DNA from: Diadema setosum
Lineage: Eukaryota; Echinodermata; Echinoidea; Diadematoida; Diadematidae
Assembly: GCF_964275005.1 (NCBI RefSeq)
Contig: NC_092697.1
Coordinates: 16,332,138-16,396,137 of the forward strand
Length of the DNA stretch: 64,000 bases
Direction: 5' to 3'
Below, piece by piece: positions 1 through 12,468 of the stretch. Within the stretch, counting starts at the first letter, position 1. Every line of letters begins with the position of its first letter. The translations under genes were made by a program, and so were the position numbers. The notes under the pieces were generated by a model, which did not search any database, was not told where the DNA came from, and saw only the letters and a list, made by a program, of their open reading frames with translations.

Positions 1-279
1 CTGTGTGTCAGAAAAAAGAGCACAGTTACAAGCATTAAGGCTCTGACATAAGTAGTCATGCTTAGTGATAGATAATCAGAAAGGCGACTGTGTTGTGGCT
101 AGCAGTTAACTTAGGTAGTTCAAAGTGTGTAAAGCTTAAAGATTTTGCATGATGAACTTGTAAGTAAAACAATTGCAAGTTCAAGCATGACATAATATTT
201 TCTTTGTAAGGGCCACAAATGAAAGGCTAACAGTCCCGTTGTGTATTTCCTCATTTTTTGTTTTGTTTTGTTTTGGTAG

Positions 280-3200
280 GAGCTACCCATACACCTGCTG
301 GCCATCGGGGACTTGGACAGACTTCAGGATTGCCTGACTAACTGGGATGTCTTTGACAAGCTCTACAACGAGGACTACAGCACAGTACTCCTCAAGTACT
401 GGAGAGAAGTATGATACTCTGATCCCTGACCCCTTACACCCACCCTGTTCTCTGTACCCCTCTGATTTAATTTGACTGTCCTTGAGTCAGTTGGGGATGG
501 GATGGAGGGGGTTGTTCTTGGTCCTTTTGCTGAAGACCATGTGTTGCATCTATTTTTTCGGCCTGGCAAAGATCAGTTTACATTTACCATTGAATACAAG
601 GGGAAACACAACAGAAGGGGAAACTTCAAATTTAAGAGTGCTGCATTCTGTTTGGTGGTTTGGCTCCATGTGGCAATTCTATAAAACAAATAGGGCATAT
701 CTTCAGATTGGAATGTACGCTCATGTAAGGTATACTGATTATAATAATTCTCGTATGTATGTGTGTTTCCAGGGATTTGGAGAAGGTTGGCAAGTCAAGA
801 TGTTGGACATGTACCAGGCATCAATGGAGAAAATTGCCAGCGGGGACCTACCCAAGGATACCATTGCTAGGAGATACGAGCAGGTCGCAAGGGTCATGTA
901 AGTGTCAATGGGTCAAAGGTTATTCTTTCTGCCCTCCTTCCTTCCTTTCTGTCTTTCTGAAGGTTTCCACCATTACTGGAAACACTGTCACTTGCAGTAT
1001 CTTCCTGTCATTTTCTGATTTGTTAGTCTGATTATTTATTCATTTACTGTAAAAGTGGAAATTTTCGCGGTGTTGAAATTTTCGCGGTGTTGAAATTTTC
1101 GCACATTTCGCGCAGCCAGAAACTAGCGCGAAAATAAAAACACGCGAATATTTTTGCTTGCCATACGTTCCTGTGCGTGATGTCTTGATTCCGCGGAATT
1201 AAAAACACGCGAAACTCTTCTGACCCGGCCTAGCGCGAAAAATTAGTCGTGCGAAAATATCCACTTTTACAGTATCAGACAGTCTTTCTATAAATTTACC
1301 AGTCTTCATCTACTTTTGCAATATACATTCTCTCATTTTCTTTATTTCTCATATCTCTATAGGATACATGTGTTTATATACTATAAAACAAGATGCACTT
1401 GCGGCAAGAAATTTTTGCAAATTGGAGCCAATGACCTTTTCTCGCGGCATGAAATTTTCGCGAATTGTCACTGGCATTCAATGCATGTAGTGTAGACAAG
1501 AATTTTGTGTGTATTTTAATTTTCGAGAATCTCGGCTCTCGCAAAGTTCACAAAATTAAAATGCATGTGAACATTCCTTGTTTTGCAGTATCTCCCATTC
1601 ATTGCTTTTTCTAGTGTTGACTTTGCAAGTGCAAGTGTTCATCCAATGAAGTGCATTTTTTTTTCTTCAGAATATAATTGATTTCTTGTGTGCTTACACA
1701 ATATACAGACAAAGAAATTTATCAGTGAACTGCATTGCGTTGACGTTATTGTCTCCCTAATCTTTCGTTCCTCACAGCAACCAATCTGGCTCCCATTTGA
1801 AGGCCTACGCCCTCCTCGAGAAAGCCATGAACATCGAGCTGGGTGAGCTGGGGTCGCGGCCCGAGCGCATGGTGGAACTCTACCACTTGGCATGCACCAT
1901 CTACGACGAGGTGGGCAGTGTGTTTTTGGCAGCGCAACGAGTTGAACTCGGTTCAGCTTGATCCAATTACTGTATTGCTTTAAACGCATCGAATCCCATA
2001 TGCCACATTCTGTGGTTTGGTGTTGTATTTTTTTGTCACGATTTTTTTTTATATTATTATTCATTGTTGCACAAAATGTACATTAGATAAATTATATTGT
2101 TTTAGCAATTACATGTAGTAAGGAGTGAGTCATAAGCCACAAAGTATAATACAACTTTATGTACAAATGAATATATCGTGAGAGAAACAATGCATACTTT
2201 GCAAGGATAACGAAAAAATAAACATAGCGATGGATAGGAGTGATCTACTGGAAACTAGAACTTGTAAGATGTGGAGCTCTGAATTATAGTCTGCAAATAA
2301 TGTGTTTATCCAAAATGTTTTCTGTGTACAGCCAGAGCATTTGTCAACTGATATATATATATTATAAGCAGTACTTGATCTAAAGTAGAGAGGAAAAAAG
2401 GAGACACCGTGACAGCACACACACTATTAATTGAGCCAATGTGTACTAGTAAAATATGGTAACAAAAACAACAGTGCATACATACACACTTCTCCTTAAA
2501 GGCATAATTTACCATTTGCAGATGAAAGCATTAGTGCTATAAAATAGTTCTAAAATGTGAGTTAGGGATAGAAACAACCACTGTCAAAATTTGAATCTGT
2601 ATAATCGATGTTAAGTGTTGTTAAATACACAAAATGTGAACAATAGTTATAATAAAAATTTTTCCAGACTAAACCGTATACAGTTACGGTTTATTGAGAA
2701 AAACCCTGATATCTCCTTATATTTTAGGTTTTATTGCAAATATTTCATATGGTAGGATGTTTTATGATACAACAGACCTACACATATACATCAAATATGA
2801 TATCTTGAAAATTTTTGAAATCACTGCTCCCAAAGGTAAACTGGACCTTTAAAGGACAAGTTCACTCTCATAAACATAAGGATTGAGAGAATGCAGCAAT
2901 ATTAGTAGAACACATCAGTGAAAGTTTGAGGAAAATTGGACAGTCGATGCAAAAGTTATGAATTTTTAAAATTTTTGTGTTGGAACCGCTGGATGAGGAG
3001 ACTACTACAGCTTGTGAGTCATATGCGTACAACAGTATAAAGAAAATGTAAAGAAAATTCAACATATGTTCACTTTTTTTCGCATAATAAAAGAGCACTT
3101 GACTTGCCTCTTTCTAAAGGCAGGGGGAATAATATTACCCCTAACATACGTCAGTAAAGAGTCAAGGGAATGTGTACTTTTTTTCAAAAGATGAAATTTT

Positions 3201-6200
3201 GTGAAATTCTCTTTATATTTTCCTTATATTATTGTACGCATGTGACATCTAAGTTATTCATACACTGCAGTAGTCTTCTCATCCAGCGGTTACTGCACAA
3301 AAACTTCAAAAATTCATAACTTTTGAACGGATTGTCCGATTTTCCTCAAACTTTCAATGATGTGTTCTACTAATATTGCTGCATTCTCTCAATCCTTATG
3401 TTTATGAAGGTGAACTTGTCCTTTAAAGGCATAATTTACCATTTTCAGATGAAAAAAACCCCCAGCATTAGTGCTTTAAAATAGTTCTAAAATGTGAGTT
3501 AGGGATAGAAACAACCACTGTAAAAATTTAAATCAGTAAAATTGATGTTAAGTATTCTTAAATATACAAAATGTGAACAATAGTTATAATAAAAATGTTT
3601 CCAGACTAAACCGTCTACAGCTACGGTTTATTGAGAAAAATACAGATATCTCCTTTTATTTTAGGCGTTATTACGAAAATTGTATGTGATAGGATGTTTT
3701 GTGGTACAACAGACCTACACATATACATTAAATGTCATATCTTGAACATTTTTTAAATCACTGTTCCCAAAGGTAAACAAGACTTTTAACAAGTGATTGA
3801 CATGCTTAGGATCAAACTTTTGTCACTCTGTTTGCCGATGATAATGAAAATGGGAAGTAGATATTACTTGCTAGGAATTTTCAAGTTGAAAACCCCAAAC
3901 CACATTTTGTTTTTGTTTTCTTTCTAACCATCTGACAGAAACTGAAGCTGTACGAATACGTCGACCCCAAGCAGATGAGAGAGCTGAGGCCCGCCGTGGA
4001 CTTTGCGCGAAAATCCATCGCCATCCGCGAGACGCTTGATGGAGAAATTCACAAGGTGGGCCCCTCTCGATCAAAGCTCGTCATGTCAATGTTGGGATCC
4101 GTAGTGGGCAGGAGTAAGGTCTTCAGAACGATTCGGTCCTCTCTGCACTTTGGCTACAAAATGAAAATAATGAGATGAAGATATTTATGAATACTGTGTA
4201 AATACAGTGACAAGGTTCAAACCTCAAAGAAAAACACAGAAAAGCAGCATTTAGCTGGAGAGGCAATTACGAGGGGCAAGTGTCTTATTGAGATAGTGCA
4301 GCAGACAAGAGTGAAATCATATAATCTGCATTGCAGTATCCCCACACAAGGACACTAACATAAAACTTTGATGAACACAAGCATGTTCAAGGGATGTAAG
4401 GGTGAAATTGTATTGACTGTTTACCACACCAGTAAAAGGGGCCTAGAGCATGCAACTGCAAAGTTTAATGCATTGTTTTAGAGCAACTGGTATAAAATGT
4501 TTCTGTTTTTTTCCATAGGATAGGGAACAAATTCAATTTTAAAAAATGGTGTAGTGCTCACTGTAAAGGACTTGTTAGCATACAGCTTGTATCTCACCAG
4601 TTTGATGCCTGTGGTGAGATATTTAGTGTACATTAGGAGTGGCTATAATAGAGGAGAGCTACTTTTCTCAAGTAGGAGTCCACCAGCTTTTTTGAAAATG
4701 AAAGTGATCAGAGATTTTTAGCATGTAGCTGTGCATGTTTTACCAACCCCTTCAGTTCAAGCTGGGGCGTACCCTCATCCAGCTAGCCTTCAACCTCCAG
4801 GCTTGGATGGAGTGTGGTGGAGACAACACCTTGAGTGAGATGGAGGCCCTAGAGGAAGCAAAGGTCACCATCGTAAAGGCCATTACACTTTTTAAAGAGG
4901 TCAGTATGGCTTTTTCTCTTTCCTTGTTTTCTTCTCTTTTTTTTTCTTTATGTTCTTCTCTTCTCCTTAATTCTCTCACTTCTTCATCTCTTCTTTATGC
5001 TCTTTCTGCTTGACGTTGAATATTAGGTATGTTGTCATTCGAAACAACAAAATCAGATAAAGATGGACTAGTTTGTTGAGTTATTTGAAGGATAATATAT
5101 GTCGCACTGGAATTGTCAACAGTGACCACCAGAGTTGTTAACAGGTTTGTGTGTTTGTCAGTTGCAATAAAACCATCTTGACAGAAGAATTTCATGAATT
5201 TGAATATTTACACAGTACCTGCTGCATGCTATAAGGATTAGAACCAACACTTGCTGTCGGGCGGAAGCTCGGTGGTCTAGTGGAGATGACGCCTGTCCTG
5301 AGATCAGGAGGTCATAGGTTTGAATCCTGCTCGAGTACGTACGCCCATGATTTCTTTTATCACGGCTACTACTAAAACACTGATCAATTCAGTGCGTATT
5401 TACATCGATGTAGGGCAATTTGTCAATCAGTTGCAAGGTTTGTGTAATACTGTCTTCACTTTTCTCTTCCACAGCTTGGTTCTGATGGCCATTTGTCTGA
5501 TGCAATCATGACCAAAGGGGTACTGGAAGAGAGAGGCTGCCAGGCACAGGTGGATGTAAGTAGAAAGTGATTTCCTTCTTCATCATCTTGCCATCATCAA
5601 GTTTATATTCTGAGTTTTACACTAGTGCAAACTATACACAGTGTGACATCAGCATCGCCATAGTGTATTCATACATTTTATCTCACAAATGTGAAAAAAG
5701 CTCTCAATTATATTCATGTTGAAGGGTTGGTCTGCTAGGAGTTTGGAACATATGACCAGATTTTTATACAGGGAGCTCCCGTTACAATGAACATGTTTAT
5801 AATGAAATTCGGTTACTATGGAGTAAAAATTCAGGCCCCCAAATTATTATCTATTTGTCTTTATATGCTTTATTAGTGTAATGAAATTTCGATATATAAG
5901 GAAAAAAACAAACTTTGTCATAACAGGAGTTTCCTGTATCAATATGGTATCGTACGAGAGTTAGTGATGTAGTGGAACACTTCTGTAGTCCCGAGACATG
6001 ACCAATTCATAATTCCACTATCCCTTCTGCCAGAAATCAGGCAATGTCTCATTTAACCCTTGTCTTCATACGTTAAGACTGTCATTAATCAAATGAGCAT
6101 GACATGACTGAAGGGTCATATTCAAGTCTCAGCAAGAGTTGCATATGGTGCCAATAGATGCATGTACATTATGTAGTCTTGTGTTGATGTACTAATAGTG

Positions 6201-7696
6201 CAAGAAAGTTTGGCATGCTTAAGATCATGCAAAGATATAAAGAGCCAATTAAAAAAACCAACAACTACAACTCTCGCCAACCATGGCATGCAAGGTGATT
6301 TACTTTCCCTTATGTCCAACTGACATTGGCTTAAATCCACAAAGGTAATAAAAAAACAAAACCATGGTTTGAATTTACCTCATTGACTAAAAAAAGCACA
6401 CTGCATGCACACCTTGCACATGCATGTATCTTGGTGCAGTTAATATTGGTTGCTTGTGGTGTACATGTGTGCTACTCACAGTAACACAGGCAAAATTCCC
6501 ATGGTCTATGAACTGGCTTGAAACTGCCTTTGCATATTCTAAATTGTATGTCAAAACTGAGACACAACTTTAGTCCCACATACTGTAAATGCTGATGGCT
6601 GAATTTCCCCTCATTTTGTAGCTGTACATGGAGGCTCTGGACCTGTGCCTGCAGGCTTACGGAGAGTTCAGCGTCCTGACAACTCGTCTCTACCTCAACA
6701 TCGGCATCATGTATGAGGACAGGCGAGAGTACCGGGAGGCCTACAAGTGGTTCATCAAGTGGCAGGACGTGTGCGAAGAGGTGAGTACGAAACTTGTGCT
6801 GATGAGCACATAGGGACATTGTGCTAGACATGATAGTGACTGCCTTGTGAACTAAGAGTTTTCGTTTCTTGATACTGTAACCCACAAAAGTTGTTAAGAT
6901 GTCAATTATTGTTATTGTTTGTATATATCAGTTTATATTAAATGAGCTTGGAATGTACAACAAAAGTTAGGCTTCTACCAACCTTTTTGGGCAAGCTTTT
7001 GTCTACTCCTGTAGACGTTCTCAAGCCAAGTGATCTATTGATAGTCACACTGTTTCTCAACAATTTTGGGCAAGCTTTTGTCTACTCCTGTAGACGTTCT
7101 CAAGCCAAGTGATCTATTGATAGTCACACTGTTTCTCCTTGTCTGTGTGACTATCACTTAGCTTGAGAAGGTCCACAGAAGTGGACAAATTCTTGCCCAC
7201 AAATTGTGAAAGGTTGGTAGAAGCCCGAACCCTGTTCTATGATCACCCCCGACTGATGAAAGTTTTCTGTGTCAAATGGGAACCTTTGGTACACTAACTT
7301 GAAGCTACAAAGTAATGTCTGTGGTGGAATAGTAAAATCCGTTTATACTGTAAATGGAAGACATTCCACCATGCCAATGACTATCGCTTGTGAATTACTG
7401 ATGTCTACACCGGTATGTTCCACCCTTATGCAAATTTCTTTGTTCCTCCCTACATGTCTCCCTCATTGTCCCCTCCCCTTCTTTACCTCCAGGTCTTTGG
7501 CTACCACCACCCCCGTACTCAGCGCTGCAGGAACTGTCTGGCCGAGCCGCGGTACGTCTTCGTGCGGCGGCAGATCGAGGCGGAGGAGGCCAAGAACGCG
7601 CGCAATGCCCAGGGAGGGAACCAGGTCTCCGAGGACCGCGGCCTCATCATAGACGAGGACCGGGACGTGGATTCTGACAGCGATTATGAAGAGTAG
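280..7696 (+). CDS. TPR protein, C-terminal part (5' exons outside window); TTC41/nephrocystin-3-like candidate
   Basis: Eight coding exons join in phase: 280-408, 773-897, 1778-1910, 3939-4055, 4756-4899, 5475-5555, 6622-6780 and 7493-7696 (stop TAG). Each inner border is a canonical AG/GT. The joined product is about 330 residues and enters open from the left, so the N-terminus is missing. It is mostly amphipathic helices of TPR type; the last repeats (EFSVLTTRLYLNIGIMYEDR, then FGYHHPRTQRC) have the kinesin-light-chain-like spacing ending in an FGxxHPxT block. The first exon (LLAIGDLDRLQDCLTNWDVF) resembles the helical linker between NACHT and TPR parts of nephrocystin-3-like proteins. The tail is acidic (DEDRDVDSDSDYEE). 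TPR arrays are protein-interaction scaffolds. The family is an inference from memory; the TPR assignment is firm, the subfamily is not. Introns hold the MITEs and SINE listed separately. Confidence 0.75.
1045..1274. mobile_element. MITE with TACTGTAAAAGTGGA terminal repeats, copy 1
   Basis: Both ends carry TACTGTAAAAGTGGA as inverted repeats, bounded by TA, as expected for a Tc1/mariner-type non-autonomous element. The inside is rich in 'ttttcgcg' blocks, with one block tandemly repeated near the left end. A second copy lies at 53368-53580. No coding capacity. It sits in an intron of the TPR gene. Confidence 0.8.
1390..1592. repeat. Dispersed repeat ('ggcattcaatgcatgtag' family), copy 1
   Basis: Closely similar to 23446-23622: both read 'gccactggcattca.tgcatgtag' style text followed by 'gacaagaa...attttaatttc..aatct.ggctctc' and end before 'acagta'. 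The 'aaattttcgcgaa' blocks recall the MITE just upstream, so it may be a diverged relative. No coding capacity. Confidence 0.6.
2496..2853 (+). mobile_element. MITE family A, copy 1
   Basis: Begins TTAAAGGCATAATTTACC and ends with the imperfect inverse GGTAAACTGGACCTTTAA, so it has short terminal inverted repeats bounded by TTAA-like sequence. Two further copies in the same orientation are at 3423-3789 and 37269-37605. About 355 bp, non-coding, in a TPR-gene intron. Confidence 0.7.
2850..3427. mobile_element. Foldback/MITE family B between two family A copies
   Basis: Starts AAAGGACAAGTTCAC and ends GTGAACTTGTCCTTTAAA. The two arms (about 200 bp each) are near-perfect inverse complements, sharing the 'gcagcaatattagtagaacac' type text read on opposite strands. 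The middle is A+T rich. It has no ORF of note. Its ends coincide with the ends of the flanking family A copies. Confidence 0.75.
3423..3789 (+). mobile_element. MITE family A, copy 2
   Basis: Same 5' start (TTAAAGGCATAATTTACC) and same internal text as copy 1, including the 'ccagactaaaccgt' block, with scattered differences. Full length, so it is not the second half of a copy split by family B. Confidence 0.7.
5262..5400 (+). mobile_element. tRNA-derived SINE head
   Basis: An A-box-like stretch (tggtctagtgg, about 5273-5283) and a B-box-like stretch (ggtttgaatcc, about 5317-5327) are spaced as in a tRNA gene. The acceptor arms do not pair cleanly and an unrelated tail follows, as in a tRNA-derived SINE. 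It sits in the intron before TPR exon 5475-5555. A decayed tRNA pseudogene is the alternative. Confidence 0.55.
5766..5941. mobile_element. Degenerate MITE with ATACAGG(G/A)A ends
   Basis: Left end ATACAGGGAGCTCCCGTTA and right end TAACAGGAGTTTCCTGTAT are imperfect inverse complements. The 'ttacaatgaa' / 'cataacagg' style is that of pogo/Tigger-like MITEs, compare 19316-19502. No coding capacity. Confidence 0.5.
6968..7228. mobile_element. Foldback MITE with an internal 79-bp tandem duplication
   Basis: Ends GGCTTCTACCAACC and GGTTGGTAGAAGCC are inverse complements and the arms pair throughout. Inside the left arm a unit starting 'gggcaagcttttgtctac' (about 6989) recurs 79 bp later (about 7068), essentially unchanged, giving a doubled left arm and a single right arm. 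Confidence 0.7.
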
Positions 7697-8247
7697 GCCC
7701 AGAGTCCTCCTCCCATCAGGCGCTAGACTTTGTTACAAACTTTCGCTATGTATGCAGCGAACATAGGCTGCCATGCTTGGTCCAGGGATTAGTCTAAAGG
7801 GCTCCACAGAGAGATGGATGATGAAATCTATTTATATTTATCCACTTTTGTCTAATTTTGTTGCCCCTCTTCCATCAAAACATTAATGTTGACTTTTTCT
7901 TTTTTTTAAAAGGAATTATAGCAAACTTTCTTCCCCTAGGAAAGACCATTTGTCACCGTCCAGTTTTCAAAAGGGTTTTGATTTGTGAAATACCTGGTCT
8001 TGTGTTTTTGGTCCATTCGCCCAGTAGCTGTAAAATTTCTTCTGTACTACAGTTTCATATGGCATCTCGCTACACGATCTGGCCAGCCCTGCACATTTAC
8101 AAGAGGACAAGTCATTGCACTTTAGTGCAGAAGGTACCCAATCTTTCAGAATGTTTTCAATGAACTATGTTTGTTTTTTAAATCCGTTCCAAATAACAGT
8201 GCTGTGGAACAGGGCAAGTAACGTGCTGATACCAAGGTGTATTTCTG

Positions 8248-8342
8248 TTAACCCGTTGAGGACGAGTCCCGAGTATACTTGGGCAGGTGTCTATATGGGA
8301 AATGTGTGTTGTAGCAAAATCAGTCCGTCCTCAACGGGTTAA
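8248..8342 (+). mobile_element. TTAACCCGTTGAGGACG MITE, copy 1
   Basis: About 95 bp, with TTAACCCGTTGAGGACG at the left and its inverse at the right. TTAA bounds both ends, as for piggyBac-type target sites. Other copies: 28400-28492 (same orientation) and 15103-15195 (opposite). Confidence 0.75.
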
Positions 8343-8395
8343 ATTTTACGGGATATTTGTACACTGATACACCTCATGGTAGACTGTACTATACT

Positions 8396-8419
8396 AGAAG
8401 AAGAAGAAGAAGAAGAAGA
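8396..8419. repeat. (GAA)n microsatellite
   Basis: Uninterrupted GAA/AGA triplets in the 3' UTR of the TPR gene. Confidence 0.9.
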
Positions 8420-11010
8420 TTTGGTACCACATAGAGAGTTCTTAGGTGATAATCAGGAGCAAAACAGGCACAGTAGTAAAAGATGCTTTACCCATTACAA
8501 AATGCAGTTCACTTAAGTCTTCATTAAGTGCTCTAGTAGGTATACAATTTTGCAATTATTTCTTTTTAGAGAAAATATATTGTGAAATAAAAGTATTACA
8601 ACTGGAATGTAAATGGGTGGGTCTGGAGTGATGATTGCTAAGTTTGCTGTAGAATTGGTTGGTATACTCTATTTGGGATGCTGCAAAACTTTCAGGCTTT
8701 TTAAACAGTATTGTAACCAGTGAGATGAAAAAAAAATGACCGATGATAATGGTACAGTATAAAATGAATGTCAAAAGCCTTTGAGACTGGGTAATTGTCT
8801 TGACTCTAGTGGATTTGTCCTGTAAAACAATACAACTTCTGTGTATGTCCATTATGAACTGTGAAAAAAAAAGAAATTCTGTCCATAGATGTTAATTATC
8901 CATTGGGTGTGTCTCAATCTACCACAATCACTGGTCATTAATTTGATTATCTGCAGGGTTATATTTGTACTGATTTTGTTTGCAAAGCATAATATGATTC
9001 TATTGTAAATATCTGTATGTTATTGCAGATGAATTGTAAATGTGCAGAAGTATTTTGTATATTAGTGTGTGTTTCCTTTGAAAAGAAAGATGTACTGTAT
9101 GTATATTTTATAGAAATAAATTAACTGTGTCTCTACTTTAAGCATATCAAATGGCATAATCAAAATGGAAAATCACATTGATCTATAAATTTGGTTTTTC
9201 GAATGTAAATCTTACAAAAAATATTTCTGAATGCTGTACATGGGCAAGGGCCTTTGGAGTTTGTCTTTGCTTCGAGTCAAATTTGCCTCCAATGCAGTAC
9301 ATATAGTAGACATGTATCTTCTCAGTTTATAAAACACAATACATATACTGTTTCGACTATTGTACAAAACTGCCATGACAAACAGATTGTGTGTGTGTAC
9401 TCCATTTGCTAAAGAAATGGCATGTACTGTAAGAGAGTGATACAGGTTGTACAATTTGTATGTTCCAATTGGAAATTACAGTGTATTTCATTTTGAATTT
9501 TGTTTAAAGAAAAATGAATGCATTTCATTTATTTATGCTGCCAGATGTACACCTGGGCTTCTTTGTGCATGTGTCCACCAGAGAGCTGGAAAAATATAAT
9601 ATACATGTATGTTTATGTTTTAATGCACTTTCTTGTGATTATAGAATTGCAAAAATTGTTCTGAGTCGTCATCACTTATCTACATGTCAACACAATTCTC
9701 ATGATTGCAGTTTCTCATGACAGTAAAATATGTTTGTATGGTGAAAGTAAAGTCAATTGATAAGATTTTATGCAAGTGTATACCTGGTACCACATCTGTA
9801 CAATTTTTACATTCCTGTTGTGTGGAGAATTTTAAGTTTTACATTTATATCTGCATACTGATTGAGGGAGTGATGGCAAAGGGTTTATGAGCTTTAAATC
9901 TATCACTGAAAAAGTGTTTATTTGTACTTTGTTCTCTGGTGGAAAGAATTTTAAAATATGTCATTATATTCAACTACTTTGTAATCAAGATACCTTTAAA
10001 TTGCATTTTCCCAAATGAACTGGTATGTTGCAAACATGATTTCTGTTTTAGTAAAATGGTCTCAAAGTGAGAGAGTCTACTCTGTATTAAAGGAGCTTTC
10101 TTCATTTAGGAACCTCCCAAAGTGTATCACAAATCAGCCTGTACCATCTGCTCTTGACTTGGCTATTCCATGAACAAACGTACAGCCAGAAACCAAAGGA
10201 TAAAATATCAACATTTTTTTTCTCTCTCTCTCTTTTTAGTATTTATGCTCTTTCTTCAGACCTAAATGGAATGTTTCTGTGTTTGTTATCACAGTATCAT
10301 TTCTGTACTCTGACAAAATCTGGATTATTTTCTTTTCAATTTGTAAATGTTTTTTTTTTTTGAGATATGTGAGTTCCTTTTATGTCTTTCATGTACATTT
10401 AATTTTCTTGGACACGAAAATGTTGGCCAGGAAGTACTGTAAATAATATACATGAAACTACTAACCTATCTCCCCTAAATGAGTTCTGTTTATGACTTTT
10501 TTCTTGTGTGAACTCTTACTGTGTCTGTGAAACAGAATGAGAGAATGAGAGGGTGAAGAAAAAAAAAAGAAATAGAGAAGAGAATTTGATGAAATACATA
10601 GTTAAAAATGTATATACTGTGTATATAACACACCATAAACAATAGTTGGACATTAGACGTGACCTTGAATCACGAAAACTTAGCTGCACAGAACTTTTCT
10701 CTCTTTTCTTTAGGCAAGTTCAAAAATACGAAAATTGTATTGCATTTTTGGTTATAGTGGTCATTTTCAGTTTGATATAATTAACTTCAAAGGAGTAATC
10801 CATCAGATCAATACATTTAATATAAATTTGAAACAATTGATTTTGCACTGTGCTCTTGTTTGTAATTAGTATAGACCCAAGTTTTGTGTCGGACAAACAT
10901 CAGTTATTTTCTACCTTTCACAGAGCTCAACTTCATAGTCATATTTTGTCAGAATCATGTTGCAAAGTAGTTAGATATCATGTTGGTTTGGAACGTCATG
11001 TGTCGGCAAA

Positions 11011-11260
11011 TATGAAGAGTTTGTTCGCAAGAACCGATAAGTCCATTTTTTAAGATTTTGAAGTACGGTCTCTGTCATAAAGTACAAAATAATACCTTTT
11101 AAATGATATATTGGTCACTACCTGTAAAGGTACATTTTTGAAGTTATGGTCAAAAGAAGCAAAAATTTTCTTATTATTCTCATTTTTCTGGACCTTTAAT
11201 CGCAAATTTTCCATTTGGCAAATATGGACTTATCGTTTTTTGCGAACAAACTCTTCATAT
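11011..11260. mobile_element. Foldback MITE with TA-bounded ends
   Basis: ATGAAGAGTTTGTTCGCAA at the left and TTGCGAACAAACTCTTCAT at the right are exact inverse complements, and pairing continues through 'gataagtcca' / 'tggacttatc'. TA flanks both ends. About 250 bp, non-coding. Confidence 0.75.
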
Positions 11261-11876
11261 ACAAATACCACTTTGACGTGATTCCCCGTATGTTATCTTG
11301 CAGATTCTCATTCATAGTCTGCCCTATAACCACAAACACAAAGTGATTTTTCTTCCTTCCGTTTTTCGTTTTGATGGTGATTGTCTATATTATGTGTAAG
11401 AAAGGAAGAGGACTTAATGTAAGATACTCACATTGGTATTTTTTTTTCTCTATTCAAATTTTCTTCCTCTGACTCAGTGAACTGACGAGTGATTGAAGAA
11501 AAAACGTGGTTGTAGTGCCCTATGTATGACTTGAAACAAAACAATTACTTCTTTAGGCTTCCATGTATTTCTAATATAAGGGATTTTGCTGTATGAACAA
11601 CCGCATGAATAATATTATTCTTTTCAAAAGAGAAAACAGAAATATAAGGAAAGGGCCGTGTCAATTCTCAGACCCTTTTTTGTTACTGGAACCTACAAGA
11701 ACGTGCCACATGATTATTAATCATGGCTCAGTTCGGAAAGCTATCTAACAAACAGAAAGAAGACACTTTAAAGACTAATCAAAAGAAAAGGCAAAATAAG
11801 CAATGCATGCACAAATAAATGCAAGTTGGAACTCTTCAAGGAGATAAACACTTGAAGGAGGGGAGGAAGAAGAAAG

Positions 11877-12180
11877 GAAAGAAAGAAAGAAGGAATTAAG
11901 GAATGAAGGGAGAAATTATGAATGAATATATAAATCAAAGAGTGAGTGAGGGAATGACTGAATGAGTGGATGGCTGAATGAATGGATAAATGGATGGATG
12001 AATGAATGAACGACCGACAGAACGAATGAATGAGTGAACAAATAAATAACATAAATAAGTTTAATTATGAATAAATGTAGGGATGAATAGATAAATAATC
12101 GAGTGGAGTACTTATCAAATTAATGAAAGAGTTATGAACGAATAGATGGATGGACGGATGAATGTGGGTGTATGAGTGAA
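11877..12180. repeat. Degenerate (GAAT/GGAT)n tetranucleotide repeat
   Basis: Long run of GAAA, GAAT, TGGA and GAGT four-base units with frequent substitutions. The reverse-strand serine/histidine-rich ORF across it is a product of the repeat. Confidence 0.8.
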
Positions 12181-12459
12181 TGGATTATATCAGGTATGTT
12201 AATGTAACAAAACAGTAACTTGCACGTAACACTTATTTTGTGGTTCTTGTGATCTCTCCGGCGCGGTTCTAGTACATACTTGTAGTTGAATTCCTCAGAC
12301 GACTGTCAGACAGAGTTCATGCATGCAGAAATCATTTTCTTGACAAACCCTTCGACGAGGCGACAAGCTCGACACTACTGAAAGTGCGCCATCTTGTGGC
12401 AAAATCTCACAAAGTGGTCTCGTCGATTTCGTGCGCCAGTCACAGTTGCTGTGTGTTAC

Positions 12460-12468
12460 AAAGATGGC
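12460..12468 (+). promoter_or_regulatory. YY1-type motif over the NDUFB6 start codon
   Basis: AAAGATGGCG overlaps the ATG at 12464. AAnATGGCG is the YY1 core, which in metazoan respiratory genes often sits just after the start site with its ATG used for translation. Functional use here is inferred. Confidence 0.45.

Larger units (their letters stand above)
7697..9140 (+). other. 3' UTR of the TPR gene with poly(A) signals
   Basis: Follows the TAG stop directly and has no credible ORF. AATAAA hexamers occur at 8586-8591 and 9115-9120; the second, followed by a T-rich stretch, is the more likely end. A short MITE (8248-8342) and a (GAA)n run lie inside it, so both would be transcribed. The 3' end is an inference from the hexamers. 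Confidence 0.5.
9141..12400. other. Gene-free interval between TPR gene and NDUFB6
   Basis: Only short A+T-rich chance ORFs with no splice-bounded coding character. It contains the foldback element at 11011-11260 and the tetranucleotide run at 11877-12180, listed separately. NDUFB6 upstream sequence occupies its right end. Confidence 0.6.

Noticed and set aside
5262-5345. Functional tRNA gene
   Set aside because: A- and B-box-like text is present but the acceptor stem does not pair and no anticodon arm is convincing; read as a SINE head.
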